From Odontesthes bonariensis (taxonomy: Eukaryota; Chordata; Actinopteri; Atheriniformes; Atherinopsidae), in the NCBI RefSeq assembly GCF_027942865.1, contig NC_134516.1:26901038-26965037 (forward strand): DNA of 64,000 bases, written 5' to 3'. The position numbers were made by a program, and so were the translations under genes. Under the pieces are notes generated by a model, which searched no databases, had not been told where the DNA came from, and saw only the letters and a list, made by a program, of their open reading frames with translations. How positions within the stretch are numbered: position 1 is the first letter of the stretch; each line of letters opens with the position of its first letter. Positions 32,637 through 44,308 of this stretch are shown piece after piece.

Positions 32637-32925
32637 CTAAGAATAGGCAAGGGTGAAGAGGTGGGTCTTCAGCTGCTTCTTGAAAGAGTCGATGGAGGTA
32701 GAATCTCTGATGTGAAGAGGAAGGGCGTTCCATCTCTTGGGCGCGTAGATTTCGAAGGCGGCTTCACCAATCTTCTTTGGTGGGGGGTTGGGAATCCTTA
32801 GTAGCTAAGCATCAGTGGATCTGAGAGCTCGGGCAGGGGCATAAAAAGAGAGCACGTCAGAGATGTAACAGGGAGCAAGACCGTGTAATGCTTTAAACAC
32901 TGTTAGCAGAATCTTAAAGTCAATT
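32637..32925 (-). pseudogene. LINE ORF2 C-terminal end
   Basis: The minus strand encodes IDFKILLTVFKALHGLAPCY, ISDVLSFYAPARALRS, one in-frame stop, then KKIGEAAFEIYAPKRWNALP and DSFKKQLKTHLFTLAYS-stop. This is the conserved tail of L2-type ORF2. It is 5'-truncated just upstream (about 32925). Confidence 0.8.
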
Positions 32926-35528
32926 TTATAGGAGACAGGCAGCCAATGTAGGCCTGCCAGAACAGGAGATGATGAACACTAAGAGGTGGACAGTAATTGG
33001 AAAAACGAAACAACTACATTGCGAACTTCCTGCACAGCAAACGAAGAAAACTAAAACAAATAAGAAAATAAACAAACTGCAAACAAAGGAAATAAATAAT
33101 TGCACACCTCTACACAGTAATCACAGCACACAGATGTTTACTGCACAAAGTTTGCAATGTAGAGGTATCATGCAACCATATTAAAAGCATACCATAACCA
33201 TAAAAGCATAGCAAATAAAACAGACCCCTGACCCCTAAAAACACTTTGGACACAACGGGGCAGGGCGCAAGGGAACTATAGCTTCACATTGATACATTGT
33301 GGACTATTGTAGTTTCATGCCAATTTGCTTACCATTGGCATGTTCTCGGCCTCCCTCACGTGGTCCTCCACAGGATCCACAACCAGGTCCTCCACAGGGT
33401 CCTTTTCAGTCACCAGGTTGAATGAGGGATCACCGGTCCGAGAGGAAAACATACACACAAATGGACAGTAAAGGGTCAGGTGTGCGCACACACACTTTAG
33501 TCTTTCCTTCCAACAGAGGTAACTTATCCGGGTAACCAGTACACCTGTGTATTTGTCTTACAATCAGCTGACTGGTTGGATCAAGTTTGTGGTGGGTTCT
33601 TGTAAGGTTTTTAGTGTGTTACAGTAACAGCTATGAAATTTCATGTGCAAGTGTTGTACTTAAACCATGAATTTACTTTTCACACCTCTGGTTTGGCCAT
33701 ACCTTGACTTTCCGACGAGGAAGCCTATAAAGAGGCTCCAGCTTCCCGCAGAGCAGATCTTTAGCCTCCTGCGTCCAGAATGCAAAGCGTTGCCCGTGTC
33801 TGCAGAGAAAATCAATGAATACTACATGTAGTGATGTGAAATCAACAAGAAGTTTAAAAATGTCTATCCACTTTTAAATGGTCCTACCCTTCAATGGAGA
33901 ACCGCTCCATGACCTCCAAACACCACCATTTGCGGATTGATGGCATGTCCTCCTACATAAAACCAATTGTGTGAAACCACTGTGAACATTTGTATCTGTA
34001 AAGACTAGACCTATGGACAATGTTAATTATGTCAGCCAATGATGAATATACAACTTACCTCTGACAAGTTTAATGGAGAGCTGATTCAAAAGCTGAGCGC
34101 ATACTACAAAACAAAGCGGAAAATATTAAGTGGAAATATTAAGAGACCACTTCGAAAGGATCAAAGTGGTCTTCTAATTTTTTCCGCGGCTGCATGTATA
34201 TTAGGCAGCATACATATTAAGACGCATCTGAAGTGTATCAGAACCAGCTAAAACTTGTACTTTACCATGAGCATGAAGACTCCACAGTTAACCCCGCTGG
34301 TTTGTTGTGGGACACCCTGAATAACAAAGTATCAGACTGTGAATATGATGGTGGTGTAACTACAGTACAATCGACATGATGGAAACACATAACAACACAT
34401 GTCAACAACACCTATAAAAGCTTGATTTTAAATATTTACGTCAAAGTCACAGCCAGTCTTCTCAGTCCATTGTCCTGGCTGAATGGACTGTGCAATGTTC
34501 CTAAAGTACAATAAATAAAACCAGTTGAGAACAAACCAGTGATTGAAAATGCAAATGTGTTCCTATAGCGATATGAAACCACAGAACAAGGCTCGAAAAC
34601 CTGAAGCCATAAAAGTGAAAGAACCCAAAGTGAAAGCCCACCTGTGAAACTCCTATTGTCATTGTGACACAACATTGCACAGCACACAGTGCTCCCTTCA
34701 CACAAAATTACCTCACCCACCCGTGCATGGGGGCAGCCCTAGGGAGCAGTGCAGTGGGACAGGACCCCACCAACTCTCGCGTCAGCAGTCGAACCAGCAA
34801 CCTTTGGGCTACATGTCTGACAACTTAACCGCTTACCAATGACTGCCCATAGAACAAGGCTTGAAAACCTTTGAAAAGATCAGTGGAACTAGGCCCATGT
34901 ATAAACCTAAATATTGCTCTGTATGCCTCATCTCCAAAACCTTCAGGAAGAAGAGAGTCCAAGAAGATCATCTGCCTGTCTTGAACTTTTAACACCTGTA
35001 GATATACATTTTGTGTGACCCATCAACATGGTTCATTTGTAAATTGTTAAATAGGGCAGAAATGGGTCTGAAAGACTCAAATGTTCACTCAACACATAAC
35101 AAGTAGTGATCCCCTCGGCCTGGTTGCCTGCTCCAAGCAGGAAAAAGTATGGCATCCCTTGAACGCACGTTGTCCTGTTTTTCGGGAATAATTTCACAGA
35201 CAGAAATACACACTTACTGTCCTATGGGGCATTGATATGGATAGGTGCATAAACATTGTCAGAATTCCAGAGGAAGTGTATATATATATATATATATATA
35301 TATAAACATACACATACTGCTGCAAAGACACTTACCGGCAGGTTAGACAGGGGGTCCGCATCCGCTTTCCATGTAGGGACAACGAACATGTCCACAATAT
35401 GGACATCTTTTCCCTACTCAGAGACATACTGATAACCACTTCTAACAAAATACACCGTCATAACACATACACTAAAGATTTAGAAAGGTAAATAAATGAA
35501 TCAAAACCAGATTTACATGCGTTAGAGC

Positions 35529-36128
35529 TAGCCTGGCGACGCCATCCTACGTACTTCCGCCCAAAGATTTTGGCTCCACACATAGTCTGGCCAAATCCCC
35601 CTACCTCGGTTCGCTCAGTGTTTTGCCAATCAGCAAACAGTTGCGAGTAGTGACGCAGAACTCACGCGCGGAGTCCATTGTAGTCCATATAATTGTAGTT
35701 CAACCGCAGCGGAAATAAACATGGCGACGGAAGAATGCTAGAAGCTATCCACGAAGTTGTCTCAACTCTGGAGATCATTACACAATTAAAACGAGAGCAA
35801 GAGGAATGCCTCTTCAATTTTGTTAGTGGCAAGGATGTCGTAGCTCTCCTTCCAACTGGCTTTGGGAAAAGTTTGATTTATCAAATGGTACCGGTATAAT
35901 GAAAGCGGATGTGGGAAGCGTGATTCGCGAGCTAGAGCCTCGCGAGAGTAAGCATGAACCTCGGCGCATAACCAACGTCATTTCTAAACATTATGATTGG
36001 TTAAGGGAACTCCGTTACTCCAATGAATTTAAGTGGCTGGGTAAGGTCCCGCCCTCCATGGAAACGGATTCCTCTTGGGTTTTCCCAGACTGTTTGACAA
36101 AGTCAACAGTCGGCTTTCGCCCAGGCTG
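35529..36128. mobile_element. 600-bp transposon carrying a RecQ-like helicase fragment, inside exon 11
   Basis: Flanked by a perfect 9-base duplication CGTTAGAGC (35520-35528 and 36129-36137). Tips TAGCCTGGCGACGCC and the complement CAGCCTGGGCGAAAGCC are inverted. An 8-9-base duplication fits hAT, P or Mutator classes; I favour hAT-like. At about 35,795-35,890 the plus strand encodes EQEECLFNFVSGKDVVALLP then TGFGKSLIYQM, the Walker A region of a RecQ-type helicase, evidently captured. Removing it and one duplication restores exon 11. Confidence 0.8.
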
Positions 36129-37436
36129 CGTTAGAGCAGCCTCGCGCTCCAACTTCAGACAGGCATTTCCAATCTAAAAAGAAAACAAAATCGTCATCCT
36201 TGCGGTCTGGTCATGATATAGGCTACCTAAATGATCGAAAGGTCATACTCACGGTCGAATCCATGCACCTGTTGAGACCCAAACTCCAGAAATCCTCACG
36301 GAGAAGGCAGACCTCTCCATCTTTGACGAGGAGTTCATTAGCTGGGCGGATGGTGTCCAGGACATATTTCAGCTACAATGCATGTCATACTCACAGTTAT
36401 GGCAGGAGTAAGCCATAATTAACACACAGCATGCCAGTACTATGGGTCAGTGACAAAAAAAGCATATTAATAATTAAATAATAATAAATAATCTTTTCAG
36501 AAGTCACTTGCCAGGGCATCCTGAAAAGGACCTGCGTCTTTGGCCCATTTGTCACCCAACCAGGCGTATCCATGGTCTTGCTTCAGGGAACAGGAATTGT
36601 AACCATGGTGGTCATGATAGACTGACAGCCTCTGACAATCGTGGCCTGCTAACATACCACGAAAACATTAATAAAAGAGAAATTAACTTTAATGTCATAC
36701 AGATCACCTCCACAAATTAAGCTTCAAAAGATAAGATAACTCTTACTCTCCACTCGATGATATGGCTTGAGACGAGAGATATTATGCTTTTGCCGTGTCC
36801 CCTTCTCTGTAGTGATTGTGGCAACACCTTTTCCCGACAGGCCTACAACTGTATATGGCCCTCTGTGGCGGGCAGACAGGCCTTCTGTGAGGGTCTTGTT
36901 CCTCGGGTTCTGCGACACCAGCACCTGATCACCAACACCAATTGGACGGACTGGCAATTTTTTGCCCTTGCGGGTGGCAAATCCCTTCATTTGGCGTTGC
37001 TGTGCCCTTTCAATGTTTTGCAAAACCTAAAATACAGTAGTAGACATAATACAATAGTCATTGTAGGCCTGGCTAAAACACACCTATTCTGATCATCACC
37101 TATTGTCTTTTAGAACTGACCTTCTCGTTCACCGCTTTCATTTTATTGACCGCACTGTCAATGTCCTCCTCTGGATTGCCCAATTCAAAGTCTGTCAGGG
37201 GACAGGCGTTATGCACCTCAGGCAACACTGGATGGCGGTGGAACATCAGATAGAAAGGTGTATGCCTTGTGGATGCCTAGACACATATCACATTTACATT
37301 AGGATTATAAATAGACAACAGGAAACAGAAAAAAGCTAGAACAAATAGCCACCTGTGAAGATGTGTTGATGCCATAGATGACAGCATCGAGGTGCAGATC
37401 CCAGTCATCATGAGCATCGTTCACATATTTCCTTAA

Positions 37437-38036
37437 AGCTGCAGTCTGCAACTCTTTTTCAAGCATAATGCCGGGAACTGTCCGGGGATTCTGAAAGTAG
37501 TACATTAAATACCCCAATACAAAAAAAAATGAGTTCTCTAGGTCCCCTATATGTCCCGCTAGGTCCCTCCAAAGCCAGCAGGTTTGTTTACAAAATTGCA
37601 GACCGGACCGGTAAAAGGTAACCAATCAGGTTACGAGCTGGGCTCTGCTGCCTGTCAATCACCGATTGTGCACGCGCGATACAAGGTAGGCTCGTCCCCA
37701 CGCTTATTTATCTGGACTATTGAACTTCATTACGGGCTAGTCTACTTACTGTGTCTTCCATGATCGCAAATGACAGCTGAGTTGATGAATGAGGAGTCGT
37801 GTACGCGCATCTGGCGTGCACGTCTACGTGCACAAGTTCTCATGTGTTTTGATGGGGCGGGACAGGAAGTTGAATAACTTTTTATTTTTCGGTTAAAAAA
37901 TAAGCATTTCTTGCATTTTGCGACTACGGAGGTCACCGTTTTCAACTTCAAGCGTTCTGATAGATCATGTAAACTCTTAAAATGCCAAAAAGCAGGACTT
38001 TACATATGACAACAACAAATCCTGCACACTGCAGCT
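37437..38036. mobile_element. TTAA-target MITE inside exon 6 of the integrase gene
   Basis: 600 bases between TTAA at 37433-37436 and 38037-38040. Tips AGCTGCAGTCTGCAAC and AGCTGCAGTGTGCAGG are inverted repeats, of the same general family as the MITEs at 4155-5665. Deleting the element plus one TTAA fuses ...NIKRA to LRKYVNDAHDD in frame, giving an exon of exactly 117 bases. Confidence 0.88.
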
Positions 38037-39403
38037 TTAAGGCACGCTTGATGTTTTGGTTAGTCCGCTCATCCTTCACATTAATAAAAAGTACAAATTA
38101 AAATGCAATAATTTATTTTTTTAAAGCATAAATTCCATGCACGGTATGTACAAAAAAAAAACAAACATATTTTTTATTACCTGGCCATTCGTCTGGGGGT
38201 GATAGGCACTGGAGACCGAATGCTTAATGTGGAGCATGTCAAAAATTCTCTCATTTAACTGTGGACAAATTATGTTAAAAAAGATTATGGTTCCATGAAT
38301 GATGAATGATTTCATTCATGAAGAAGTATGATGAGCCACAAGTTTGTAAATGGGCCAGAATGACAACAACTGAACTGGATTGAAGGCAGTTCTACTGATG
38401 CAGACACCAACACTGTTACTGATGTAAAAAGCTTCTCACCTCGTTTACAAACTCCTTCCCTTGGTCAGTTATTATTCTGTGGACCATACCGAACGTGTAC
38501 ATGATTTTTACAAGTGCTCGGCATACCTCCACTGCTGTCTTCGAAGGAAGAGGGGCGGCAGCAACCCACTTACTGTACAGGTCGGTCATGGACATAATGT
38601 ACTTATGTCCTCTTTCCGTTTCCTTCAGTGGACCAACAAGGTCCAGCCCGATGACGGTCCAGGGATCTGTAACCTGACAAAAATGCCTCATATTTATGTC
38701 ACCTACATTTTGCAGATGGATACATAAAAGTAACACACATTGTGTATGTTTTTTCTTGAAAGAATGCAAACCGCCTGCTTGAATTGAATAAAAACTCACT
38801 ACCTTTATGGGATGCAGGGCTGGGGCATCCGTTTGGATGGGGTCATTGAGCTGACATTTGTGGCACCATCTCACCTTAGACAAATAATAACAACACATAG
38901 GAGAATTCTTTCCACTCACATTTTTACTGCGTGTGACAACAAAATCAGACACAATGAGGAACTAGGCATACAAGATGATATGAATAAAATTCTGAATAAA
39001 AGTAGGCTTCTTACTTACCCAGTTCTCGACGTCCTTTGCCTGGCCGTCCCAGAAATAGCCAGCAATAGTTTTGTTTCTAGTACCCCTTACACCTCTGTGG
39101 TTGCCAGACCCAGGGAGATTGTGGCACTCGTTAAGGACGGCAGTTTTTTCCGCGTCACTGGTCACCACCAGCCGCATGTACTGCCGCTTTGGTCCGACAT
39201 AAAATATGCGACGATCTATTAAAACAAGAAAAATTATAGGCCTAACGAATTTAGACTTTTTGATAAGGCTACGTGAGGTTAAGTCCTGATTGCGAATCAT
39301 CTCCTTGGCTTGCTGCCAAGTGCTAGTCAGCATCAAGCGACAGTTCTGACAAACATTGACATTCTGACAAAACAGAGTAAAACAACAAAATGTAATAACA
39401 TGA

Positions 39404-39853
39404 CAGGGTGTATACAGGTATAAACAAGTTAAATTTAAGACTTTTTAAGACCTTTTAATACTACTTCTAAATTAAATTTAAGACCAAACATACGATGGAA
39501 ATACCAAGTATTTCCAAGTTGACACACTGACAGTATGGTAAAATGACAATTGAGTTTAAGAACATCGGCTAAATGTGTGTCATGCGAAAAGATCGCAAAA
39601 GTGTCATCACTGTCCTAAATTAAATTTATTACAATATTTTCAGAACATTTAAGTCCCATGAACAAATGCTTATAAAATCAAGTAAATATATTTTTAAAAA
39701 AATACTGTTCCTTTAGAGCAAAAAGAAAAATACACAAATATTTAAGACCCATGCAATGTGAATTTAAGACAATTTAATACTTTTTAAGGTCTTATTTTCA
39801 GGAAAATTGATCTACGACTTTTTAAGACTTTTTAAGGACCCGTGGCCACCCTG
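39404..39853. mobile_element. hAT-type MITE in intron 1 of the integrase gene
   Basis: Starts CAGGGTGTATACAGG and ends with the inverted CCGTGGCCACCCTG. The body is built of TTTAAGACTTTTTAAGACC-type repeats at both ends in opposite orientation (39433-39460 and 39770-39840). This is a very common fish hAT MITE type. The flanks do not show a clean 8-base duplication. Confidence 0.65.
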
Positions 39854-40246
39854 CATGATTAATGACAATAATAAATGCGCCTCCACTTCCGAATAAGCGG
39901 ATAGGTAGGCCTATAATTGCTGACATAAATTAAGTTTATTATTTATATCTCGAGTCAGATTGAAAAAAATGTCAAGTCGGGAATGTGATGAAATTGGGCT
40001 TACCTTTCAGTACAAAGTTTTTCGATGCGCGGCGAACCTTCCATCTTTCCTCCTTCCCCCAGAGGGGCAAAACTTGCCCCGTCTCTAAAAAAGTTTTTAC
40101 ATTCTCATAAAACTGAGAGCCTTCCATCTTCTGTCAGGAGTCAGACCCAACAGCTTTTGAAATAATGTTTTGGAGCCAAATGAAACTGCTGAAAAGCATT
40201 CTAACGTTTACAGCTTGGTAAAGCCCACTGAGTCAGTTTTTGCAAA

Positions 40247-41661
40247 GACAAAAGTCTTGTCACCTTGTCATATGATGTCCCCAATCCTAGATTACAGCCA
40301 CACCTGTGATCAATAATTGATCAATCAATTAGTGGGTGTGTATAAAAAGAACCCCAGCACACCAGACCTTCACATCAACTGCAACTTGACCTCTGACAAC
40401 ATGCCTAAGATTCACCCTGAGACCAAAGCGTTGATTATCAAGAGGCTGAAGACCAGATCCACTGCTGAGGTGGCTGACACCTTCAATGTGTCTCAGCGTC
40501 AAGTACAAAGAATAAGAAAAAGATTTGAGAAGACTGGAGATGTTTTTGACAAGTCCAGGTCCGGCAGACCCCGCAAGACAACTGCTCGGGAGGACCGTTT
40601 GTTGATTCGAAAATCCAAGGCCAGCGCCTTTTCCACTGCAGCAGAGCTCCACCAGGCCTGGTCACCTCAAGTCCCTGTGTCAACCAGAACAGTTTGTAGA
40701 ATTCTGTCTCGAAATGGCCTCCATGGTCAAGTCAGTGTCCAGAAACCAGCACTAAACAAAAGGCAATTAAAAAAACGTGTGGCCTTTGCCAAGGCCCACA
40801 GCCTGCTAAAAGGATGGACGCTGGAAAAGTGGCAGAAGGTGGATTTCTCAGATGAATCTTCGGTTGAATTACATCACAGCCGCCGCAAATATTGCAGGAG
40901 ACCTACTGGTGCCCGCATGGATCCAAGATTCACCCAGAAAACAGTTAAGTTTGGTGGCGGAAAAATCATGGTCTGGGGTTACATCCAGTATGGGGGTGTG
41001 CGAGAGATTTGCAGGGTGGAAGGCAACATCAATAGCCTAAAATATCAAGAAGTACTAGCTACCTCTTACATTCCCAACCATAAAAGGGGTCAAATTTTGC
41101 AGCAGGATGGTGCTCCATCGCATACTTCCATCTCTACATCAAAGTTCCTCAAGGCGAAGAAGATCAAGGTGCTCCAAGACTGACCAGACATGAACATTAT
41201 TGAGCATGTCTGGGGTAGAATGAAAGAAGAAGCATGGAAGACTGCATTCTTTGCTATTCCTGATGACTTCATCAATAAATTGTATGAATCCTTGTCGAAC
41301 CGCATGGACGCAGTCCTTCAAGCTCATGGAAGTCATACAAGATATTGAATATGGATCTCACAGCACCACTACTTAATTCACTGATGTTATGCAACACATT
41401 TTTGTATTTGAAGTAAATTATTTGTTCAATTTTCACATTACTATCTGTAGGCGACAAAACTTTTCTTGTCAAAATCTGACCTTTCTGTGTTCATTAAATG
41501 ATCAATCTTTCTTCAGTGAAGTAAATTTATTTTAGTATATTAAACATTATTTGGGAGGGTTTTAGCTTTCATATGAGCCATTTCTAAAACCAATTGATTA
41601 ATTAAAAGTCAGGTTATAAGCTGTTGTTTCTACAAAATGGATAAGTGACAAGACTTTTGTC
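40247..41661 (+). mobile_element. Tc1-like element
   Basis: The inverted repeats GACAAAAGTCTTGTCAC (40247) and GTGACAAGACTTTTGTC (to 41661) bound a transposase gene. The outermost bases at the left do not match the right (CAGGGACTG), so the left tip has decayed or is deleted. It lies about 120 bases upstream of exon 1 of the integrase gene and may have replaced its promoter. Confidence 0.85.
40401..41348 (+). pseudogene. Tc1/mariner-like transposase with one nonsense codon
   Basis: ATG at 40401. Paired helix-turn-helix DNA-binding region (TRSTAEVADTFNVSQRQVQR, then GRPRKTTAREDRLL), then the DDE domain: first D in KVDFSDESSV, second in ILQQDGAPSHTS, and the E in NIIEHVWGRM. TGA at 41181-41183 replaces the usual Trp after LQD, and about four codons before PDMN are missing. 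After that the frame continues to TGA at 41348. The length otherwise fits the family (about 340 codons). Inactive because of the stop, though only two lesions separate it from an intact frame. Confidence 0.88.
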
Positions 41662-41696
41662 AGGGACTGGAAACAGCTGACCAAGAAAAAGAAAAA

Positions 41697-42130
41697 ATGA
41701 ACACTGCAGAGACCGCGGTGACCGAGACGGTGCGCCTCTACAAACATCTGTACGACACGTCTATGAAGTTACACTGGGACAACGTTTGACAAAGTTTGTC
41801 TTGTTGCAAAGGACGAACATTCCACCTTCTCTTCTGTTTTTGCCGCAGCCGCTTAGCTCTGAGATACATATACAGTTCTACACCCAGAGTAAATTTATTC
41901 CTCATCAGATGTGCCAGCCTCTGCTGACGTGACACCACAGGTGGCATTGTGTGTGCTTTCTTCATATGCTTTTCAGCTTGTTTCCTCAACAGTGACGCTC
42001 GCTGGTTTGGAGAGAACTGCAAATGTGAGGCACAAACTGCGCTTATGAGCTGAAGGAACTGTGAAGGGACTGGCGCTTTCGATGACGTCATTAATGGTTC
42101 TCGAGCCAGAACAGTTGCGCGTTTGCGCCG
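41697..42130. pseudogene. PIF/Harbinger-like fragments (MADF protein and transposase N-terminus)
   Basis: Plus strand 41697-41789 encodes ETVRLYKHLYDTSMKLH, the start of a MADF (Myb-like) domain, then stops. Minus strand 41738-42091 contains RAKRLRQKQKRRWNVRPL, resembling the basic W-x-V-R-P start of Harbinger nucleases. Divergent MADF and nuclease genes are the normal Harbinger arrangement. Both are truncated. Confidence 0.45.
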
Positions 42131-42572
42131 AGTATGAATCAGCCTTTAAGAAGCAGATGATGTTCTGGTAGAAGAGACATTTCCATCTTACTAACATGGC
42201 TGCGGGTGATAAAGTCAGAGGGTGGGACATGGTGGAAGATGGTTGTTCTGGGAACTACCAAGAAGCTGAAGATGAAAAAATCTACTTTTATGGAGGAGAC
42301 TAAGAATGACAAAGAGTTGTGGTCCTGAAACTGTGTTTTCAGTGATTCAGACCTGATCCCACTCACTGGTGATTGATGGAAATGATCACCATGACCATCT
42401 AACCCAACTCCAGCAGAGTTGCTTCATGGTTCACATGAGATATACAGAATAATTATGTCTTCTACAGAAAAGAAGAACTGATACCGGCTCATCAGTCAAA
42501 GCATCTACAGCCACATATTTCCCTCCAAGTCATTTAAAGCTTCTTTAAAATCATTTATTCAGCCCAGCTTTG
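42131..42572. other. No recognised gene
   Basis: No motif-bearing ORF. The ORFs here are under 90 codons and overlap each other. Confidence 0.4.
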
Positions 42573-42810
42573 CCATTCAGCTCATTTTCCATCTGACACC
42601 AGAGAGAACAGACAGACTGAAGGACATCTTCTACAGATGGAGTGTTTGGGACAACAGGAGGAACAGACAGTGACATCATGCTCTGTTGGAGGATGTAGAT
42701 CTGAAGGTAAGCTGGACCGCTGGCATGATTCAGTATGAAGGAGGACGAGGTAGGGGCACCCTCTACCATTTAAAACGCTGATAAATGTGTCTCTGCCGCT
42801 CCAAAGAAGA
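42573..42810 (+). repeat. Exon-like repeat shared with 30628-30905
   Basis: Near-identical to the left copy, including CAGATGGAGTGTTTGGGACA and the donor-like GATCTGAAG|GTAAGC. A short insertion/deletion distinguishes them (GTAGATCCTG only at the left). It may be a 5' exon of a duplicated gene; the family was not recognised. Confidence 0.6.
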
Positions 42811-42812
42811 AT

Positions 42813-42855
42813 GTATATATATATGTATATATATACATATATATACATACATATA

Positions 42856-42905
<50 letters not shown>
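42813..42905. repeat. (TA)n microsatellite
   Basis: Mostly alternating TA with TACA/AAATA interruptions. It creates spurious Tyr/Ile ORFs on the minus strand. Confidence 0.95.
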
Positions 42906-42908
<3 letters not shown>

Positions 42909-44308
42909 TATGTATATACACACATTTCCAACAGAACAATTTTTGCTAGTTTTATGTACATTTATGTGCAGGAGTCCACACGCATATAGTCAAAGAGGTT
43001 ATTGCTGCTCAGCACACAAAACTGAAAATGAAGCTTCTCTTCAGAGTGAACCAAGGCCAAAATGATTCAACTAAACAAACTAGATCTTAAAGCTTTGGGG
43101 CTAGTGGTGGTCAAGGTGTGGTACACACTATTTTGTAGGAAATATTTCATTTCTTCCTAAAAGCTCTCCATAGCTGCTGCCGATCACCAAAAGACCGAGA
43201 AAAAAACTCTTCTAGTTACGGTTACTATGGCTACTACAGCCAATCACAATGTACTCCCATTCAAGCCGACAGCCATATACTGTGACGTAATCAGCAGGCG
43301 ACGGAAGCCGAGCCGATTCGACCAAACAATGCGTTCTGCGCTTCGGAAGTGTTGCGCTGAAGCGTCCCGACTCTGAACATCTGGTAGCATAGCAACAGAA
43401 AGCTGCATGCAGGTGAGTCCAGAAAAGAATGAATTTAGCGGGCAGACGTTAGCAGAAATGTCTTCAAAGTGCTCTGTGTCATTGGTTTGATTCCTGCTTT
43501 TGGACACGGGCAGTCAGAACATGCAGCAGAGAGTAAAAAGTTCAGATAACCTGGCTGCTATTCACAGTTAGCCCGGCATGCTAATGCTAACGCTAACGCT
43601 TGATAGAAGTGTGCAGCCAAGACATGTGATTTCATGTGTTTAACGTATACAATATGCCACATTTCATGATTAGATCTTAAAATGGGACTTAATTATGCTC
43701 AATATAAATCCTTTAATTACATGAAGAGTTTAAGTTGTGTGAAGAAGAGTCATAGCATTATTATAAAGACTTGTGGGTGATCCAGGAAAGTATCACAGGA
43801 GCAGTAGAAATCCAGTTCTCCTCAGTATCAGTGTGTGATTTCTCAGATTTACACTCAGAAGCCCATTAAAAGACAGTCTGACTGTCCTCTTCAGAAGTGT
43901 CTCATGAAAGCTTCATTATTCACTTTCCTTTACATATCCAATATTTTCTGTTATCCACGAATCAACAAGGACTGAGCACATGATAAAAAGGTTCTGGAAA
44001 TGAGAACAGGTTTAGAAACGGAGAGAATCTGAACCTCAGTCTTTGGGATGATATTGGGACCCTTTCCTCAAACAGGATCATTGTCTTAATGTAGTAAAAT
44101 GATTTAAGTTGATGGTGTTCCACTGACTCAGATGAGATTTATGGGATATTACACACAGTGGGTGTCGGTCTACAGAGTTAGTATTACATTTTTTTTCTGA
44201 ATTTGATCAAAAAGCTACAAATATTTTGAACTGTGACCTTAGTGGGTCTTTAAAGAAGCATTTTAAAGTCCACAGGGATTTAAATAAAAAGCACAGTAAT
44301 GAGTTTAA

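Larger units (their letters stand above)
33333..40127 (-). pseudogene. Ginger/gypsy-integrase gene with Ulp1-like protease, at least 19 exons, disrupted
   Basis: Exons (minus strand, high to low): 40127-40004, 39215-39019, 38874-38803, 38673-38440, 38258-38181, 38073-37353, 37276-37121, 37026-36747, 36645-36508, 36372-36253, 36173-35517, 35413-35336, 34995-34907, 34500-34440, 34316-34266, 34103-34059, 33952-33888, 33799-33703, 33401-33333. Nearly all join in frame at GT-AG sites. The start ATG is at 40127. Order: zinc-binding H-H-C-C (HNLPGSGNH...CHKC), integrase core with D (IGLDLVG), D (ITDQGKEF) and E (NGQ|DERTNQ), an SH3-like integrase C-terminal region, then a C48-like protease with FLDSL and the catalytic NCGVF. 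Defects: exon 6 and exon 11 are split by transposons, exon 16 has TGA at 34088-34086, and the exon with the protease His is uncertain (near 35220). Junction 9/10 is out of phase. It is either a Ginger DNA transposon or a domesticated derivative, now dead here. Confidence 0.82.

Noticed and set aside
36724-39336. An LTR retrotransposon (gypsy) reading of the integrase pieces
   Set aside because: No LTRs, primer-binding site, protease-reverse transcriptase-RNase H block or gag were found. The pieces are separated by GT-AG introns with matching phases and are followed by a Ulp1-like protease.
39230-39363. Exon NVNVCQNCRLML... upstream of integrase exon 2
   Set aside because: It is open and follows an acceptor-like TTTTGTCAG, but it cannot join exon 1 in phase. 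Exon 1 joins directly to the exon at 39215 in frame, so this stretch is treated as intron.
42582-42961. Tyr/Ile-rich ORFs
   Set aside because: Translation of the (TA)n microsatellite.
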